DNA of 64,000 bases from Pseudochrobactrum asaccharolyticum (GTDB lineage: Bacteria; Pseudomonadota; Alphaproteobacteria; Rhizobiales; Rhizobiaceae): positions 1 to 64,000 of the forward strand of contig NZ_QNRH01000010.1 of assembly GCF_003314995.1 (NCBI RefSeq), written 5' to 3'. The notes below the pieces were generated by a model. That model was given only the letters and a program-made list of their open reading frames with translations. It made no database searches and was not told the origin of the DNA. Of the stretch, positions 17,985 to 25,771 are shown in pieces (the first letter of the stretch is position 1; every line of letters begins with the position of its first letter). The position numbers were made by a program, and so were the translations under genes.

Positions 17985-18383
17985 CTATTTCATGTTCTCA
18001 ATTTCAGGGAATGGGCTGTATTGAGCGTGAGCGCAATTGAACTCATCATACTGAGATGAGGTCTGTGACTTATTGCCGATTTCACCGTTATTAAACCAAT
18101 AGGCGGTAGGCGTGATCCCAGTGTATCCGCCCATTCGGTTCTTCGCATTCGACCGAACGCAGACAAACCACACTTCCCCGTGGCCAATCCGATTGACCGC
18201 AAAAGGCTTAGATATTGATGCGTCCCGAACAGTGTATGGGTCAAAATAGTTTTGCCGAACGTGCTGGATTACTTTCTGCTTATAGTTTGCTGGTGGCGGA
18301 GTTTTAGGCGCTGCTACCGGTATTTGTTCACTTGTACACCCTGCCAAGAACAAGGAAGAAGCGATAATAAGATACTTTTTCAA
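17985..18383 (-). CDS. Small lipoprotein of unknown function (tail-operon cargo)
   Basis: A 132-aa protein with a signal peptide and lipobox (KKYLIIASSLFLAGC). The TTG start was chosen because it gives a clean signal peptide and has an AGGGG ribosome site about 13 bases upstream; an in-frame ATG 16 codons earlier would add a poor N terminus. After a Pro-rich linker there is a compact domain (RQNYFDPYTVRDASISKP, FVCVRSNAKNRMGGYTG). Similar small lipoproteins occur in alphaproteobacterial chromosomes and phages. It may alter the surface of the lysogen. Confidence 0.65.
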   Translation of the reverse strand: MKKYLIIASSLFLAGCTSEQIPVAAPKTPPPANYKQKVIQHVRQNYFDPYTVRDASISKPFAVNRIGHGEVWFVCVRSNAKNRMGGYTGITPTAYWFNNGEIGNKSQTSSQYDEFNCAHAQYSPFPEIENMK

Positions 18384-18433
18384 AGATGTTTCCCAACCCC
18401 TACAGTGATGTGTCTTTGCATATAAAAGCAAGT

Positions 18434-19063
18434 CTAAACTGGTTTTCCCATTTTATGTGAAAGTCTAACCAGACGGCTATCCCAATCCCCTTGCCAGCCC
18501 TCTGCTTTAGCCTGCCGTGTAAGTAATATTGCTTTCGCAAAGTTACCGCGCTTTTCTTCGATTATTGCGTATTGTTTAAAGCAGTGATGGCTAGGGATGA
18601 TATCGAACTTTTCTTCGATTATAAATGCTTCCGCCGCCAGTTTACTAATAGCAAGAGACTTTTCACAGGCTTCAATTGCCCCACCGATCGCGAAATCATC
18701 TACATCTCTCCAACGATAATAGGAAATGCAAATTGCTTGGAAGGCAAAATGCCTTGATAATATAGGGATGGCTGGGGCATCTAAATCATACATTTTATCT
18801 ATGATCCTGAATGCTAAATGCCTTGTAGGCTCCTTATTCAGGTATCCAACTAGTCCTGATAGAAATTTTAACGGGTCGCCCGATGAATGAATTATTTCCC
18901 CCGCATCAAGTCTCACGATTCCAGTGGTTAGCGGGTTATATGCAGCGCGAATAATTTCTCTTTCATCTTCGGAGAAGCTCGAAAGCCACCAGTCACTCAA
19001 TCCCCAGTAAGCGATATCCCCGCCAACTATCGTCCCTTTATTTTTCTTTAAAAAGCCGAACAT
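18434..19063 (-). CDS. Unknown 209-aa protein (cargo in tail operon)
   Basis: It starts MFGFLKKNKGTIVGGDIAYWGLSDWW and has a C-terminal helical-repeat look (QYAIIEEKRGNFAKAILLTRQAKAEGW, a TPR-like helix pair). No membrane segment or catalytic motif is seen. It lies between two terminators with its own upstream region, so it is an independent transcription unit. A role as lysogenic conversion or defence gene is possible but unsupported. Confidence 0.6.
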   Translation of the reverse strand: MFGFLKKNKGTIVGGDIAYWGLSDWWLSSFSEDEREIIRAAYNPLTTGIVRLDAGEIIHSSGDPLKFLSGLVGYLNKEPTRHLAFRIIDKMYDLDAPAIPILSRHFAFQAICISYYRWRDVDDFAIGGAIEACEKSLAISKLAAEAFIIEEKFDIIPSHHCFKQYAIIEEKRGNFAKAILLTRQAKAEGWQGDWDSRLVRLSHKMGKPV

Positions 19064-19138
19064 TGCACCCCATCGCCATTTACTCGCTTAAGAATAATTG
19101 TCGATAGCGTAAAAATTGTCCAGTCCGCAGTAATAGAA

Positions 19139-19158
19139 AAGGCGGCTTAGGCCGCCTT
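19139..19158 (-). terminator. Terminator after the antirepressor operon
   Basis: AAGGCGGC-TTAG-GCCGCCTT is an eight-pair hairpin. Read leftward it is followed by TTTTC. It lies about 115 bases past the last gene of the ant operon. Confidence 0.65.
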
Positions 19159-19273
19159 CTTTTGTTGCTGCTGAGATCACGGTAGTTTGACACAAACATA
19201 ATTATCTCTGTCGGATAAACCCACATCTTACTTTGTGGTCAATAAAGGAATCCCATCGACCACCGTGAAGCTT

Positions 19274-19411
19274 TTACATTGCTTCGCAGAGTTTTTCGAT
19301 GTGGTAATCGCAGAGTTCCTCAAGTGTCATTGGGCTTGATGCATCCAACGCCGGAGCCGCCATTACAGCGCCTGCCACCGGTGCAGCACGGAGGAAAGAG
19401 CGACGGTTCAT
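19274..19411 (-). CDS. Small Tat-signal-like protein, last gene of ant operon
   Basis: A 45-aa protein: NRRSFLRAAPVAGAVMAAPA is a twin-arginine-like leader followed by a 25-residue tail (MTLEELCDYHIEKLCEAM). Its ATG overlaps the antirepressor stop as ATGA, so the two are translationally coupled. Too short for a known enzyme. Function unknown. Confidence 0.55.
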   Translation of the reverse strand: MNRRSFLRAAPVAGAVMAAPALDASSPMTLEELCDYHIEKLCEAM

Positions 19412-20148
19412 GCTGCGCCCCTCATTCTCAAATCATCAGGAACGCGCTCATTAAGGTATTTCAACCCTTTAGGCGTGATAAATGCCTGCGGACGCACCTT
19501 ATCATCCACAATGGAAGTCTTTACCTCAAAGATGCCCATCTGGATGAACTGAACACGAGCCACCAGATTGCCACCCTGATAAAACAGGTAGTGCTCTTTC
19601 AGCCAGCGGATAAACAAGTTCGGGCGGCAATTAAATGCCCGTGCCGCATTTTGAAGCCCATAGAGGCCATCGGCATTCATGAACTGATCGAAGAACTGAG
19701 TTTTCGGCTTATCCGCTTCAATCCGGCTCTCAAGTTCGATAACCTTCTCGCTGTACGAAAGAAGCAAACCCCGCATTGCAGCCGGATTATTAAGAACTGC
19801 AACCGGATCAACCGCATTTTTAGCTCGACGCTCACATTCGATGAAATACTGACGAGCCTGCTTGCCCTTCTCATTGCGTTCAACCATGGCAAGCTCTTTC
19901 GCCATGTCTAACGAGATATAGTACTCGCGGCTTGGACGCCCACCAGATGAAGTTTTACTCAATTCTGAGTAAAAGTCCTTTCCCTCTTCAAAGGCATATT
20001 CAGTGATCCGGCGAGACACCCAATCATTGAAGCGAACTCCAACTTCAAGAAATGAATACAACTCACGTGCATTAACCGTCTGGATTGTCTCTGATCCGAT
20101 AGCCCCTTCCATAACGGCAGGGAATACAGTATTGTCATTGGTAGACAT
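19408..20148 (-). CDS. Phage antirepressor (AntA/AntB domain plus C-terminal ANT/KilA-C domain)
   Basis: A 246-aa protein. The N-terminal AntA/AntB region (VNARELYSFLEVGVRFNDWVSRRI...YYISLDMAKELAMVERNEKG) is followed by a KilA-C-type DNA-binding region (GLQNAARAFNCRPNLFIRWLKEHYLFYQGG). Such proteins disable a phage repressor to trigger lytic growth. The start at the second ATG was chosen for its GAGG ribosome site. It is preceded by a ribbon-helix-helix gene on the same strand and faced by a divergent one, as in the P22 immI locus (arc-ant with mnt). Confidence 0.88.
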   Translation of the reverse strand: MSTNDNTVFPAVMEGAIGSETIQTVNARELYSFLEVGVRFNDWVSRRITEYAFEEGKDFYSELSKTSSGGRPSREYYISLDMAKELAMVERNEKGKQARQYFIECERRAKNAVDPVAVLNNPAAMRGLLLSYSEKVIELESRIEADKPKTQFFDQFMNADGLYGLQNAARAFNCRPNLFIRWLKEHYLFYQGGNLVARVQFIQMGIFEVKTSIVDDKVRPQAFITPKGLKYLNERVPDDLRMRGAA

Positions 20149-20187
20149 TTGATACCTCATCGTTTCATTTGTTATGAAAAAGCTGGA

Positions 20188-20367
20188 TTATGCTGTGAGA
20201 GGCGATCCGGCTTTTTCGTTTTCTATGGCTTGAAGCCCTTTTTCGACAAGCGCTCTAACAGCCGCAGCCCTTGCCCCTATTCTCTGTTCAAAGCGATAGT
20301 CATCAATCTTTTTTATCAGTGATGGCTCCCACATGATGGGAACGCGCTCAGTCTTAGCTTCAGTCAA
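20188..20367 (-). CDS. Ribbon-helix-helix repressor, first gene of ant operon (Arc-like position)
   Basis: A 59-aa protein from a TTG start with sequence TEAKTERVPIMWEPSLIKKIDDYRF...[18 protein letters not shown] short beta strand followed by two helices fits the ribbon-helix-helix fold. An ATG just upstream reads into a stop at once, so TTG is the only sensible start; GGAGATATGA supplies the ribosome site. It precedes the antirepressor by 40 bases, as Arc does with Ant in P22, and probably tunes ant expression. Confidence 0.7.
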   Translation of the reverse strand: MTEAKTERVPIMWEPSLIKKIDDYRFEQRIGARAAAVRALVEKGLQAIENEKAGSPLTA

Positions 20368-20397
20368 TCATATCTCCTTTAAGTGCCTTGCAATTAA

Positions 20398-20480
20398 AGT
20401 ATGGCCTAGTGCCATATTGTCGTCAAGCCAATATATGGCTTAAGGCCAATATTTATTTATGGCACAAGGCCACATATGAT
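20398..20480. promoter_or_regulatory. Divergent promoters with three TGGC-N5-GCCA operators
   Basis: Three copies of TGGC-N5-GCCA occur at 20402-20414, 20436-20448 and 20460-20472, with a further palindrome AAGCCA-ATATA-TGGCTT at 20425-20441. A leftward promoter TTGACG-N17-CATACT (20426 to 20398) has operator one inside its spacer. A rightward -10 TATGAT (20475-20480) lies seven bases before the rightward ATG, and operator three sits just upstream of it. These are the obvious binding sites for the two flanking ribbon-helix-helix proteins. Confidence 0.75.
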
Positions 20481-20486
20481 ATTGAC

Positions 20487-20783
20487 ATGACTCAAGACAC
20501 GCCAAGCCGCTCTTTAGATAAAGTTATTGTACGTTTGCCTGATGGCATGCGTGACCGTATCCGCGAGGCTGCGGAAAAGAATAATCGTTCAATGAATGCT
20601 GAGATTGTTTCTCGCCTTGATAATTCATTCATACAAGAATTCTGGGATGCTAAAGCTCCATTCCAACTTGCGAAAGAGCGTTCATTACAGGAAGATGCAA
20701 TTCAACAAATTATTGAACAAACAGTCCTTCAGCTTTCAGATGTATTAGGTCTTGATAAAAGCAAACTCAATTTAAAAAAGTAA
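20487..20783 (+). CDS. Ribbon-helix-helix repressor (Arc/Mnt family), divergent from ant
   Basis: A 98-aa protein. Residues 10-45 (DKVIVRLPDGMRDRIREAAEKNNRSMNAEIVSRL) match the Arc/Mnt DNA-binding domain closely, especially RSMNAEIVSRL. The C-terminal half is a helical oligomerisation region. The ATG at 20487 follows a TATGAT -10 by seven bases, so the message may be leaderless. A frame extends upstream through the operators but is not likely to be translated. Role by position: Mnt-like keeper of ant repression in the lysogen. Confidence 0.8.
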   Translation: MTQDTPSRSLDKVIVRLPDGMRDRIREAAEKNNRSMNAEIVSRLDNSFIQEFWDAKAPFQLAKERSLQEDAIQQIIEQTVLQLSDVLGLDKSKLNLKK

Positions 20784-20817
20784 AGACGCCGAGGCGCCTT
20801 TTGAATATGCGTCGGTC

Positions 20818-21429
20818 TTACTTTAAGATGCCAATATTTTCGCCTATTCCGGATCGAGGATCTTTAGGCATACTCGCCTTTGATGCTGCTCGAGCTTGCT
20901 CTTTGAGTATTTGATTAATTTCTTTTTCTATATTTTCAGCATGTATTTTAAATAACACGCGCACCCCATGAATAAACCCTATCATTTGCATCAATATTAA
21001 TAATATTAAAGACACCGAAATGCCGCCAATTATTCGTGTTAGCGGCATTTTAAAGGCGTAACTCACGTCTCCAACAGGAAATTTAATTGGAATATATATT
21101 TCAACCCACTGCAACAATGAGCCGAATATCAATATAAATCCAAGTGTTAATGTCCATAGAAACAGTCCAGAGAAAAATGAAATGAGTTGATCAATTGCAC
21201 CCCTAAGCCTATTAAATTCGTTTTTACCTTTAACCATAGGGCTCAAAATCGTAGCTGCTAAGATCATAGTTGGAACGAGCGCAGCAACTATAATCCCCGC
21301 AAAACTAGCTATTGTCGAAGTTGTATCTCTGTATGCCGATGCGGGTAAGAAGCAGCCAGCCGCAACTCCCGCTGCAACAATAAAACTAATCTTTAAAACT
21401 CTGATTAATTTTTCCCAATTCTTCTTCAT
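20818..21429 (-). CDS. Four-TM membrane protein, second gene of a RexAB-like pair
   Basis: A 203-aa protein with four clear membrane segments (about 12-33, 40-62, 82-108, 133-158) and a basic, charged C-terminal cytoplasmic tail. Its ATG overlaps the stop of the partner as ATGA. A soluble protein translationally coupled to a small four-TM protein, carried as prophage cargo, is the arrangement of lambda RexA/RexB. No sequence identity with RexB is claimed. It could be a membrane effector of superinfection exclusion. Confidence 0.65.
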   Translation of the reverse strand: MKKNWEKLIRVLKISFIVAAGVAAGCFLPASAYRDTTSTIASFAGIIVAALVPTMILAATILSPMVKGKNEFNRLRGAIDQLISFFSGLFLWTLTLGFILIFGSLLQWVEIYIPIKFPVGDVSYAFKMPLTRIIGGISVSLILLILMQMIGFIHGVRVLFKIHAENIEKEINQILKEQARAASKASMPKDPRSGIGENIGILK

Positions 21430-22412
21430 TCTATTTCCAATGGAGATCCATCAATGTGTCCATTACTCCGAAAGAAATTATAAGCTTCCATTAGAACCCG
21501 ACGGCAATCATCCGGCTCTAAAAAGTCACCCAATGTTTTCACTTTTGCGCCGGGATAACGCACTCGTGTAAGCGATCCATGATATTTCCCATTTTCACCA
21601 TAAAACGATATAGTGTCGTTTTCTTGGTTAGTCATGAGATCACTAGCTTTAATCCTATCAAACTTTACAGTCTTACCGTCCTTAACTAGCTTAAGTCGCA
21701 AATCAGCGACAAGCTCCCCATCTTCCGATAGGCTGGCAAGCAGTTGTAAATCACTTGGCCCCATGCCCGCGGCTCTCGCCATATCTAAAGCCATAGAAGT
21801 AGTGGCGGAAGTAGCTCTCCCCGCTTCTTTGACATCCTTAACGCTCTCCATTCTCATGGTGGGACTTGAATCTGAGGAAAGTTCACTACGAGCCTTAACT
21901 TGAATCGCCTCTACCTTCGGTGCATGCTCACCAGAGGCCTCCACTAGAGCCTCTAAATTTAACGGCGCTCCAAGCTTCGGTCCATTTGCACAAAGCAACC
22001 ATTCAAAATATGAGCGCAAAATGCCAACAGACACGTTAGGGGGCTGAATAAAAACGACATGCTCGTCGCAATTAATATAATAAAGGACACCTTTTATGAG
22101 ATGCTGCCCATTTTGCAGTGACATCTCTTTCAAATCAAGAACATTCGAATCTGCTTTATCGATAAGAACTGGGACACCTTGGCCAGGGTTGAATAATGCA
22201 ACCTCACCAAACGTCCAATTACTAAACTCATCAATTCTGTTTAGAACTGCATGCCCTTTATCATCAATTTCAGCTGTTCGACATTTAGGAACATCTCTTC
22301 TTAATTTGCCTTCTACGATTTCGCCTAATGCTGCAACTATTGCCTCATGCAGGTTACAACTGGCACCACTTTCAGGAACAAATTGGCGATACTGGATATT
22401 AACAGACCTCAT
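21426..22412 (-). CDS. Soluble partner of the four-TM protein, RexA-like by layout
   Basis: A 328-aa protein without signal or membrane segment. The N-terminal 150 residues look alpha/beta (HEAIVAALGEIVEGKLRRD; GVLYYINCDEHVVFIQPPN), a Ser/Ala/Met-rich linker spans about 180-215, and a C-terminal domain (LRLKLVKDGKTVKFDRI ... DDCRRVLMEAYNFF) follows. This layout, sensor part then second domain, plus a coupled membrane gene, recalls RexA. It has a strong GGTGGGG ribosome site and AATATTCTC direct repeats upstream. I cannot assign a family; a defence or exclusion role is inference. Confidence 0.6.
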   Translation of the reverse strand: MRSVNIQYRQFVPESGASCNLHEAIVAALGEIVEGKLRRDVPKCRTAEIDDKGHAVLNRIDEFSNWTFGEVALFNPGQGVPVLIDKADSNVLDLKEMSLQNGQHLIKGVLYYINCDEHVVFIQPPNVSVGILRSYFEWLLCANGPKLGAPLNLEALVEASGEHAPKVEAIQVKARSELSSDSSPTMRMESVKDVKEAGRATSATTSMALDMARAAGMGPSDLQLLASLSEDGELVADLRLKLVKDGKTVKFDRIKASDLMTNQENDTISFYGENGKYHGSLTRVRYPGAKVKTLGDFLEPDDCRRVLMEAYNFFRSNGHIDGSPLEIE

Positions 22413-22428
22413 TACCCCACCTTTTTTA

Positions 22429-22460
22429 AATATTCTCGCTGAAATAAAGCGAATATTCTC
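22429..22460 (-). promoter_or_regulatory. Direct repeats AATATTCTC before the RexA-like gene
   Basis: AATATTCTC occurs at 22429-22437 and 22452-22460, 23 bases apart, about two helical turns, just upstream of the pair's ribosome site. A repressor site is plausible; the binding protein is unknown. Confidence 0.4.
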
Positions 22461-22514
22461 ATAAAAGGCGAGTCCTTTAATCTTTCCTTTAACTAAAGGC
22501 TAACATCAGGTTCA

Positions 22515-23311
22515 TTACCGCCTGCCCTTGCTTGTCTCAAAGGCCTTTTGTTGCTCTTCCTGCCTCTTACGGTTATTTGCCATTTCAGACCGGAATGCCT
22601 CGACAAACTTGCCGTCCATTGACGCGATAAGTTCAAATTCAAATGGCGTAAGATTTGTACCGGACAGTCGAGACCAAGCGTCAATTTCAGAGTATTGCAG
22701 ACGCTTTTCACAATCATGTCGGGCATTCGACAATTCAAAGAACCATTCCCAGAGATAGAAAGCTTCATGAGGAAAAACTATCTCTGGAGTGTTATCTTCC
22801 CACCCCGCAAGCTTGTTGCGCTCCCGTCGCGTCACGCCCTTATGATCTGGGGTATCATATTTGACATGATTGAATACGGAAGTGCAAAGGTCAGCTTTTA
22901 GGGTTTCATAAAATTTTGGATTTTATTCGCCTGCTCATTAAGCTGCTCAAACACCCACGCCACGCGAACGATAATGAGCTTGTTTTCCAGGGTGAGTTCA
23001 GGCGTTCCCATAATGCCCGGCATAAATTCCTGATCTTCCGGAACGGACAGACCAACGATACAGGCCGCAATGCGTTCTTCTGAAAGCTTTTCAGCTTTAT
23101 TGATCCGCGCTTCGTCAGTGATCTTCTGATTTGGCGAAATCTCAGCAAACTGCTTGCGCACCACGCCTTTGATAGTTTCGGAGCCTTGCGATACCAGATC
23201 AAAGATAACGCCGAGGCCTTCGCCGGTGGCAGGATGCTTCAATTCATATTTAATTGTGCGGTCGTAATCGACAAGATTGAGCGTCGCCACGGTTGATTTT
23301 TTCTGTGTCAT
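22515..23311 (-). CDS. Tail assembly chaperone GT, made by -1 ribosomal frameshift
   Basis: The upstream chaperone frame (23311 to 22898) and the downstream frame (open from before the slip down to 22515) are joined by a -1 shift at A-AAT-TTT (22916-22910, minus strand). Read through, 134 codons are followed by TAT GAA ACC CTA AAA and so on with no stop, giving a 265-aa fusion. The joined part (FYETLKADLCTSVFNHVKYD, then RRERNKLAGW) is continuous and protein-like, while a separate GTG start at 22835 would lose it. G/GT pairs of this kind between tail tube and tape measure are universal in lambda-like siphoviruses. Confidence 0.82.
22898..23311 (-). CDS. Tail assembly chaperone G (zero-frame product)
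   Basis: A 137-aa protein (MTQKKSTVATLNLVDYDRTI...), the product made when no frameshift occurs. It is helical and acidic toward the C terminus, ends NFMKP, and lies directly after the tail tube gene. With the frameshifted GT form it should bind the tape measure protein and guide tube polymerisation. Confidence 0.82.
   Translation of the reverse strand: MTQKKSTVATLNLVDYDRTIKYELKHPATGEGLGVIFDLVSQGSETIKGVVRKQFAEISPNQKITDEARINKAEKLSEERIAACIVGLSVPEDQEFMPGIMGTPELTLENKLIIVRVAWVFEQLNEQANKIQNFMKP
22910..22916 (-). promoter_or_regulatory. Slippery heptamer A-AAT-TTT for -1 frameshifting
   Basis: The zero-frame codons are CAA AAT TTT ATG, which fits X-XXY-YYZ with X=A, Y=T, Z=T. It lies four codons before the zero-frame stop, the usual place in tail chaperone genes. 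Confidence 0.8.
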
Positions 23312-23341
23312 GCTCTGCCTTTCAAATGATGGAAATAAAAA

Positions 23342-23359
23342 AGCGCCTCGATGGGCGCT
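23342..23359 (-). terminator. Hairpin between tail tube and tail chaperone genes
   Basis: AGCGCC-TCGATG-GGCGCT forms a six-pair stem, followed leftward by a T-rich run. Probably a partial terminator or processing site that lowers chaperone expression relative to the tail tube. Confidence 0.5.
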
Positions 23360-23362
23360 GTA

Positions 23363-23839
23363 TTAAGTGGCTGGAACCCAGAACGGTTGCTGAGTAAAGC
23401 CGCCGGTGAAGGTTTCGGTTACAAAGTCCTCAACCCCACCGTTAGAGCGCAATGGCCCTGTTACGATGCCACGGTTGTATTCAATGCTGCCGGTTCCGGT
23501 CGGTGTTTTCTTATCGTCCAGTTCAAATTTGAAGGCGTAAGTCATATTGGTTTTGCCAAAATCACGCAGCAGCTTTTGCCCTACGTCACCCTGATCAAAG
23601 CGGACGGTAATCGCCACATCACCGGCATCAGAGATACCTTTGCCCTTTTCCGTGAATTTGGTGTCCATCACAGGCAAGGAAACAATGTTTGTATTAACAC
23701 CGGACTCGCCGATTTCAGTCACAAACCGAACCTCTGTCCAGTCTGTAATGCCCTCAAAGGCATCCAAATCCATTTCTTCGGGGTGCGCTGTGGCACTGAC
23801 ATAAGTTTTCCGCCCCATATTGGTGAGAGCTTGAGACAT
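23363..23839 (-). CDS. Major tail tube protein
   Basis: A 158-aa protein (MSQALTNMGRKTYVSATAHPEEMDL...). Size, beta-rich composition and place just upstream of the frameshifted chaperones identify the tube subunit. It ends FGGFTQQPFWVPAT-like, acidic overall. No sheath gene is present, which supports a non-contractile tail. Confidence 0.8.
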   Translation of the reverse strand: MSQALTNMGRKTYVSATAHPEEMDLDAFEGITDWTEVRFVTEIGESGVNTNIVSLPVMDTKFTEKGKGISDAGDVAITVRFDQGDVGQKLLRDFGKTNMTYAFKFELDDKKTPTGTGSIEYNRGIVTGPLRSNGGVEDFVTETFTGGFTQQPFWVPAT

Positions 23840-23880
23840 CGTATGACCTCATGAGTTGTCGTTGAAATATTGAAAACTGA

Positions 23881-24306
23881 TTAACCACCAGCCTGCCAGT
23901 AGATTGAAACCGGCAGCGTGACTTGAGAAGGCTCGGAAAAGATCGGGCCTAATTCTGGTATCTGGCTGATGCGGACTTGTGCCGCGCCGTGCCACAAGGT
24001 GAGATCAGCAGGGAAATGCTCGACCAGCTTTTCGCCAAGTGCGAGATAATCGCCCTCTGACTTAATCCAGTCGGCTTGTGTGGGAATGTGGGTGATTGTG
24101 CATTGCAGAATGCCTTTATGCAGGCTGACATTGCCCTCTCCCATCGTTAAGCGTTCCGGCCTGTTGCGATACAGGTTGACCCGAATGAACGGCTCTCTAC
24201 CGCCGTTTAAAGGCGAATAGCGCTTTAGCTGGTAGACGATTGGAATTTCAGCATTGAGCAACGACAACCGCGTGTAAAGTGCGGCCATAATGTCTTTGTA
24301 AATCAT
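23881..24306 (-). CDS. Tail terminator / tail completion protein
   Basis: A 141-aa protein (MIYKDIMAALYTRLSLLNAEIPIVYQ...). It sits between the HK97 gp10-like protein and the tail tube, the standard place of the tail terminator. The alpha-beta pattern with a late Trp (SIYWQAGG) fits. The start overlaps the previous stop by one base. Confidence 0.7.
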   Translation of the reverse strand: MIYKDIMAALYTRLSLLNAEIPIVYQLKRYSPLNGGREPFIRVNLYRNRPERLTMGEGNVSLHKGILQCTITHIPTQADWIKSEGDYLALGEKLVEHFPADLTLWHGAAQVRISQIPELGPIFSEPSQVTLPVSIYWQAGG

Positions 24307-24716
24307 TAGACTGCACCGGCCTTTCTAAATGCTTTCTCGACATAGCTGTTCCAGTTTTGCGCAGCACCGCGCACCCAGAACCGGCCAGACTGATTGTAAA
24401 GCCTTCCCGCGCTGTCCATACCTTCAAACCCGTATTCGAGGCGCATTGCATAGGAAGCTGTGAAGCTCAGATAAACCGTGTCGGACAGTTTGATGCCAGC
24501 CACCGCGCCTGATACTCCGGCAATACCAATCCCGTTATCGCCAAGGTTCGGCAGGCTGTTCAGCGTGATATTGAAGCTATTACGGAGAAAACCAGTATCA
24601 ACCGGCGAAGTCTTCACAATATCCTCGGCCATGAACTGCACACTTGTCTGAAACACCGCGAGAATGAGCTTCATCACATCCTTGTGGAAGCCTCCAACCT
24701 GATCTGCAAAGCTCAT
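24306..24716 (-). CDS. HK97 gp10-like head-tail connection protein
   Basis: A 136-aa protein starting MSFADQVGGFHKDVMKLI. The ATG overlaps the MuF-like gene's stop as ATGA, which fixes the start. VKTSPVDTGFLRNSFNITLN and YAMRLEYGFEGMD are the hallmarks of the HK97 gp10 family, which joins head to tail. Confidence 0.82.
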   Translation of the reverse strand: MSFADQVGGFHKDVMKLILAVFQTSVQFMAEDIVKTSPVDTGFLRNSFNITLNSLPNLGDNGIGIAGVSGAVAGIKLSDTVYLSFTASYAMRLEYGFEGMDSAGRLYNQSGRFWVRGAAQNWNSYVEKAFRKAGAV

Positions 24717-25768
24717 CGATCTTTCCTCGCAAAGAAATTCAGCCTGACGAAATAGGTGCAACGGCAGTTGATTGTCTGACCAGCACCAGCCCCTAAACTG
24801 CTATCCATTGGATATTGCATCTGCGTACCGTCCGGCATGGTGAATGGCGTATCCATACCAACCACTGAAACCCCGTTCATATGCAAGTGCTGATCGCGTG
24901 TGCGGTTATCGAGTGTTGCAATCCAAACCTTTTCTGCTTGGTCTGGGTCAACTCCGGCCTGTTCTGCCGCCTGATAACCGGCCTCCATTCGGGCAGAGTT
25001 CAAAGCCTCCATGACTTCGGTCTGACCGATGGTGTTTGCCCGTGTGATTAGCAAACGATCTGCATAGCGCGTTGCCAGCTTGTTAATCTGGGCTTGCGAT
25101 AGTTCAATCTCGCCCCGCATGGCCTTCATGACCGTTCCATCAAACCGCTTATCACGGCGCGTTCGGGTCAAATAATTCGCCAATGCCTGCGGGTTGCCTG
25201 ATGAAAGCTCAGCTTTTGCTCGCTGCACATATTCAGCCTGATTGCGATTGAGTACCAGTGCGCCACCGATGCGCTTACGCTGTGCCGGATCGTAAACCCC
25301 GATCAATTCTTGTGCGATCTGTCGCGGGTTGCGCCCAGCCTTCAATCCTGCAGTCAAGGTTGCCCGTGTGGCGGCTTCGGCCTCTTTGGTGAAATCCTGT
25401 ATCAAGCCGCTCAAATAACTGCTCAGGCGGCGCTCTGCGCGAAGATTGGGGGCATTGAACTGGAAGTTTACTTTGAAGCCACGCGCATCGCGTACAAGCG
25501 GCAGCATTGCCATAGCCGCAGTACCGGATGCAGCATAGGCCACCGCCATCGCATCACCCAACGCATTGAACGAACCGGCCTGAATACCGATAGACCGGAG
25601 AACATCGCGGACATTTCCCGCCTCAATCGCTATCATCAGCCTGGTAAAGTCAGCGTCGCGAATGATCTGATCAGCTACAGCGAGAAAGGCATCGCGCACA
25701 ACCGGCTCAAACCGCGCTGTCAACGCCTCAAGCTGTCGGCGCTGCTTTGCGGATAGCCGATATGTCAT
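24713..25768 (-). CDS. MuF-like minor head protein
   Basis: A 351-aa protein. The C-terminal part ANTIGQTEVMEALNSAR ... DNRTRDQHLHMNG ... GAGAGQTINCRCTYF is the Mu gpF/SPP1 gp7 (phage minor head, DUF-type HxH...CRC) signature. Such proteins are packed in the capsid or act in head morphogenesis. Here it lies among the connector genes, downstream of the capsid gene rather than next to the portal, which is less usual. The N-terminal half is helical. Confidence 0.82.
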   Translation of the reverse strand: MTYRLSAKQRRQLEALTARFEPVVRDAFLAVADQIIRDADFTRLMIAIEAGNVRDVLRSIGIQAGSFNALGDAMAVAYAASGTAAMAMLPLVRDARGFKVNFQFNAPNLRAERRLSSYLSGLIQDFTKEAEAATRATLTAGLKAGRNPRQIAQELIGVYDPAQRKRIGGALVLNRNQAEYVQRAKAELSSGNPQALANYLTRTRRDKRFDGTVMKAMRGEIELSQAQINKLATRYADRLLITRANTIGQTEVMEALNSARMEAGYQAAEQAGVDPDQAEKVWIATLDNRTRDQHLHMNGVSVVGMDTPFTMPDGTQMQYPMDSSLGAGAGQTINCRCTYFVRLNFFARKDR

Positions 25769-25771
25769 GAA

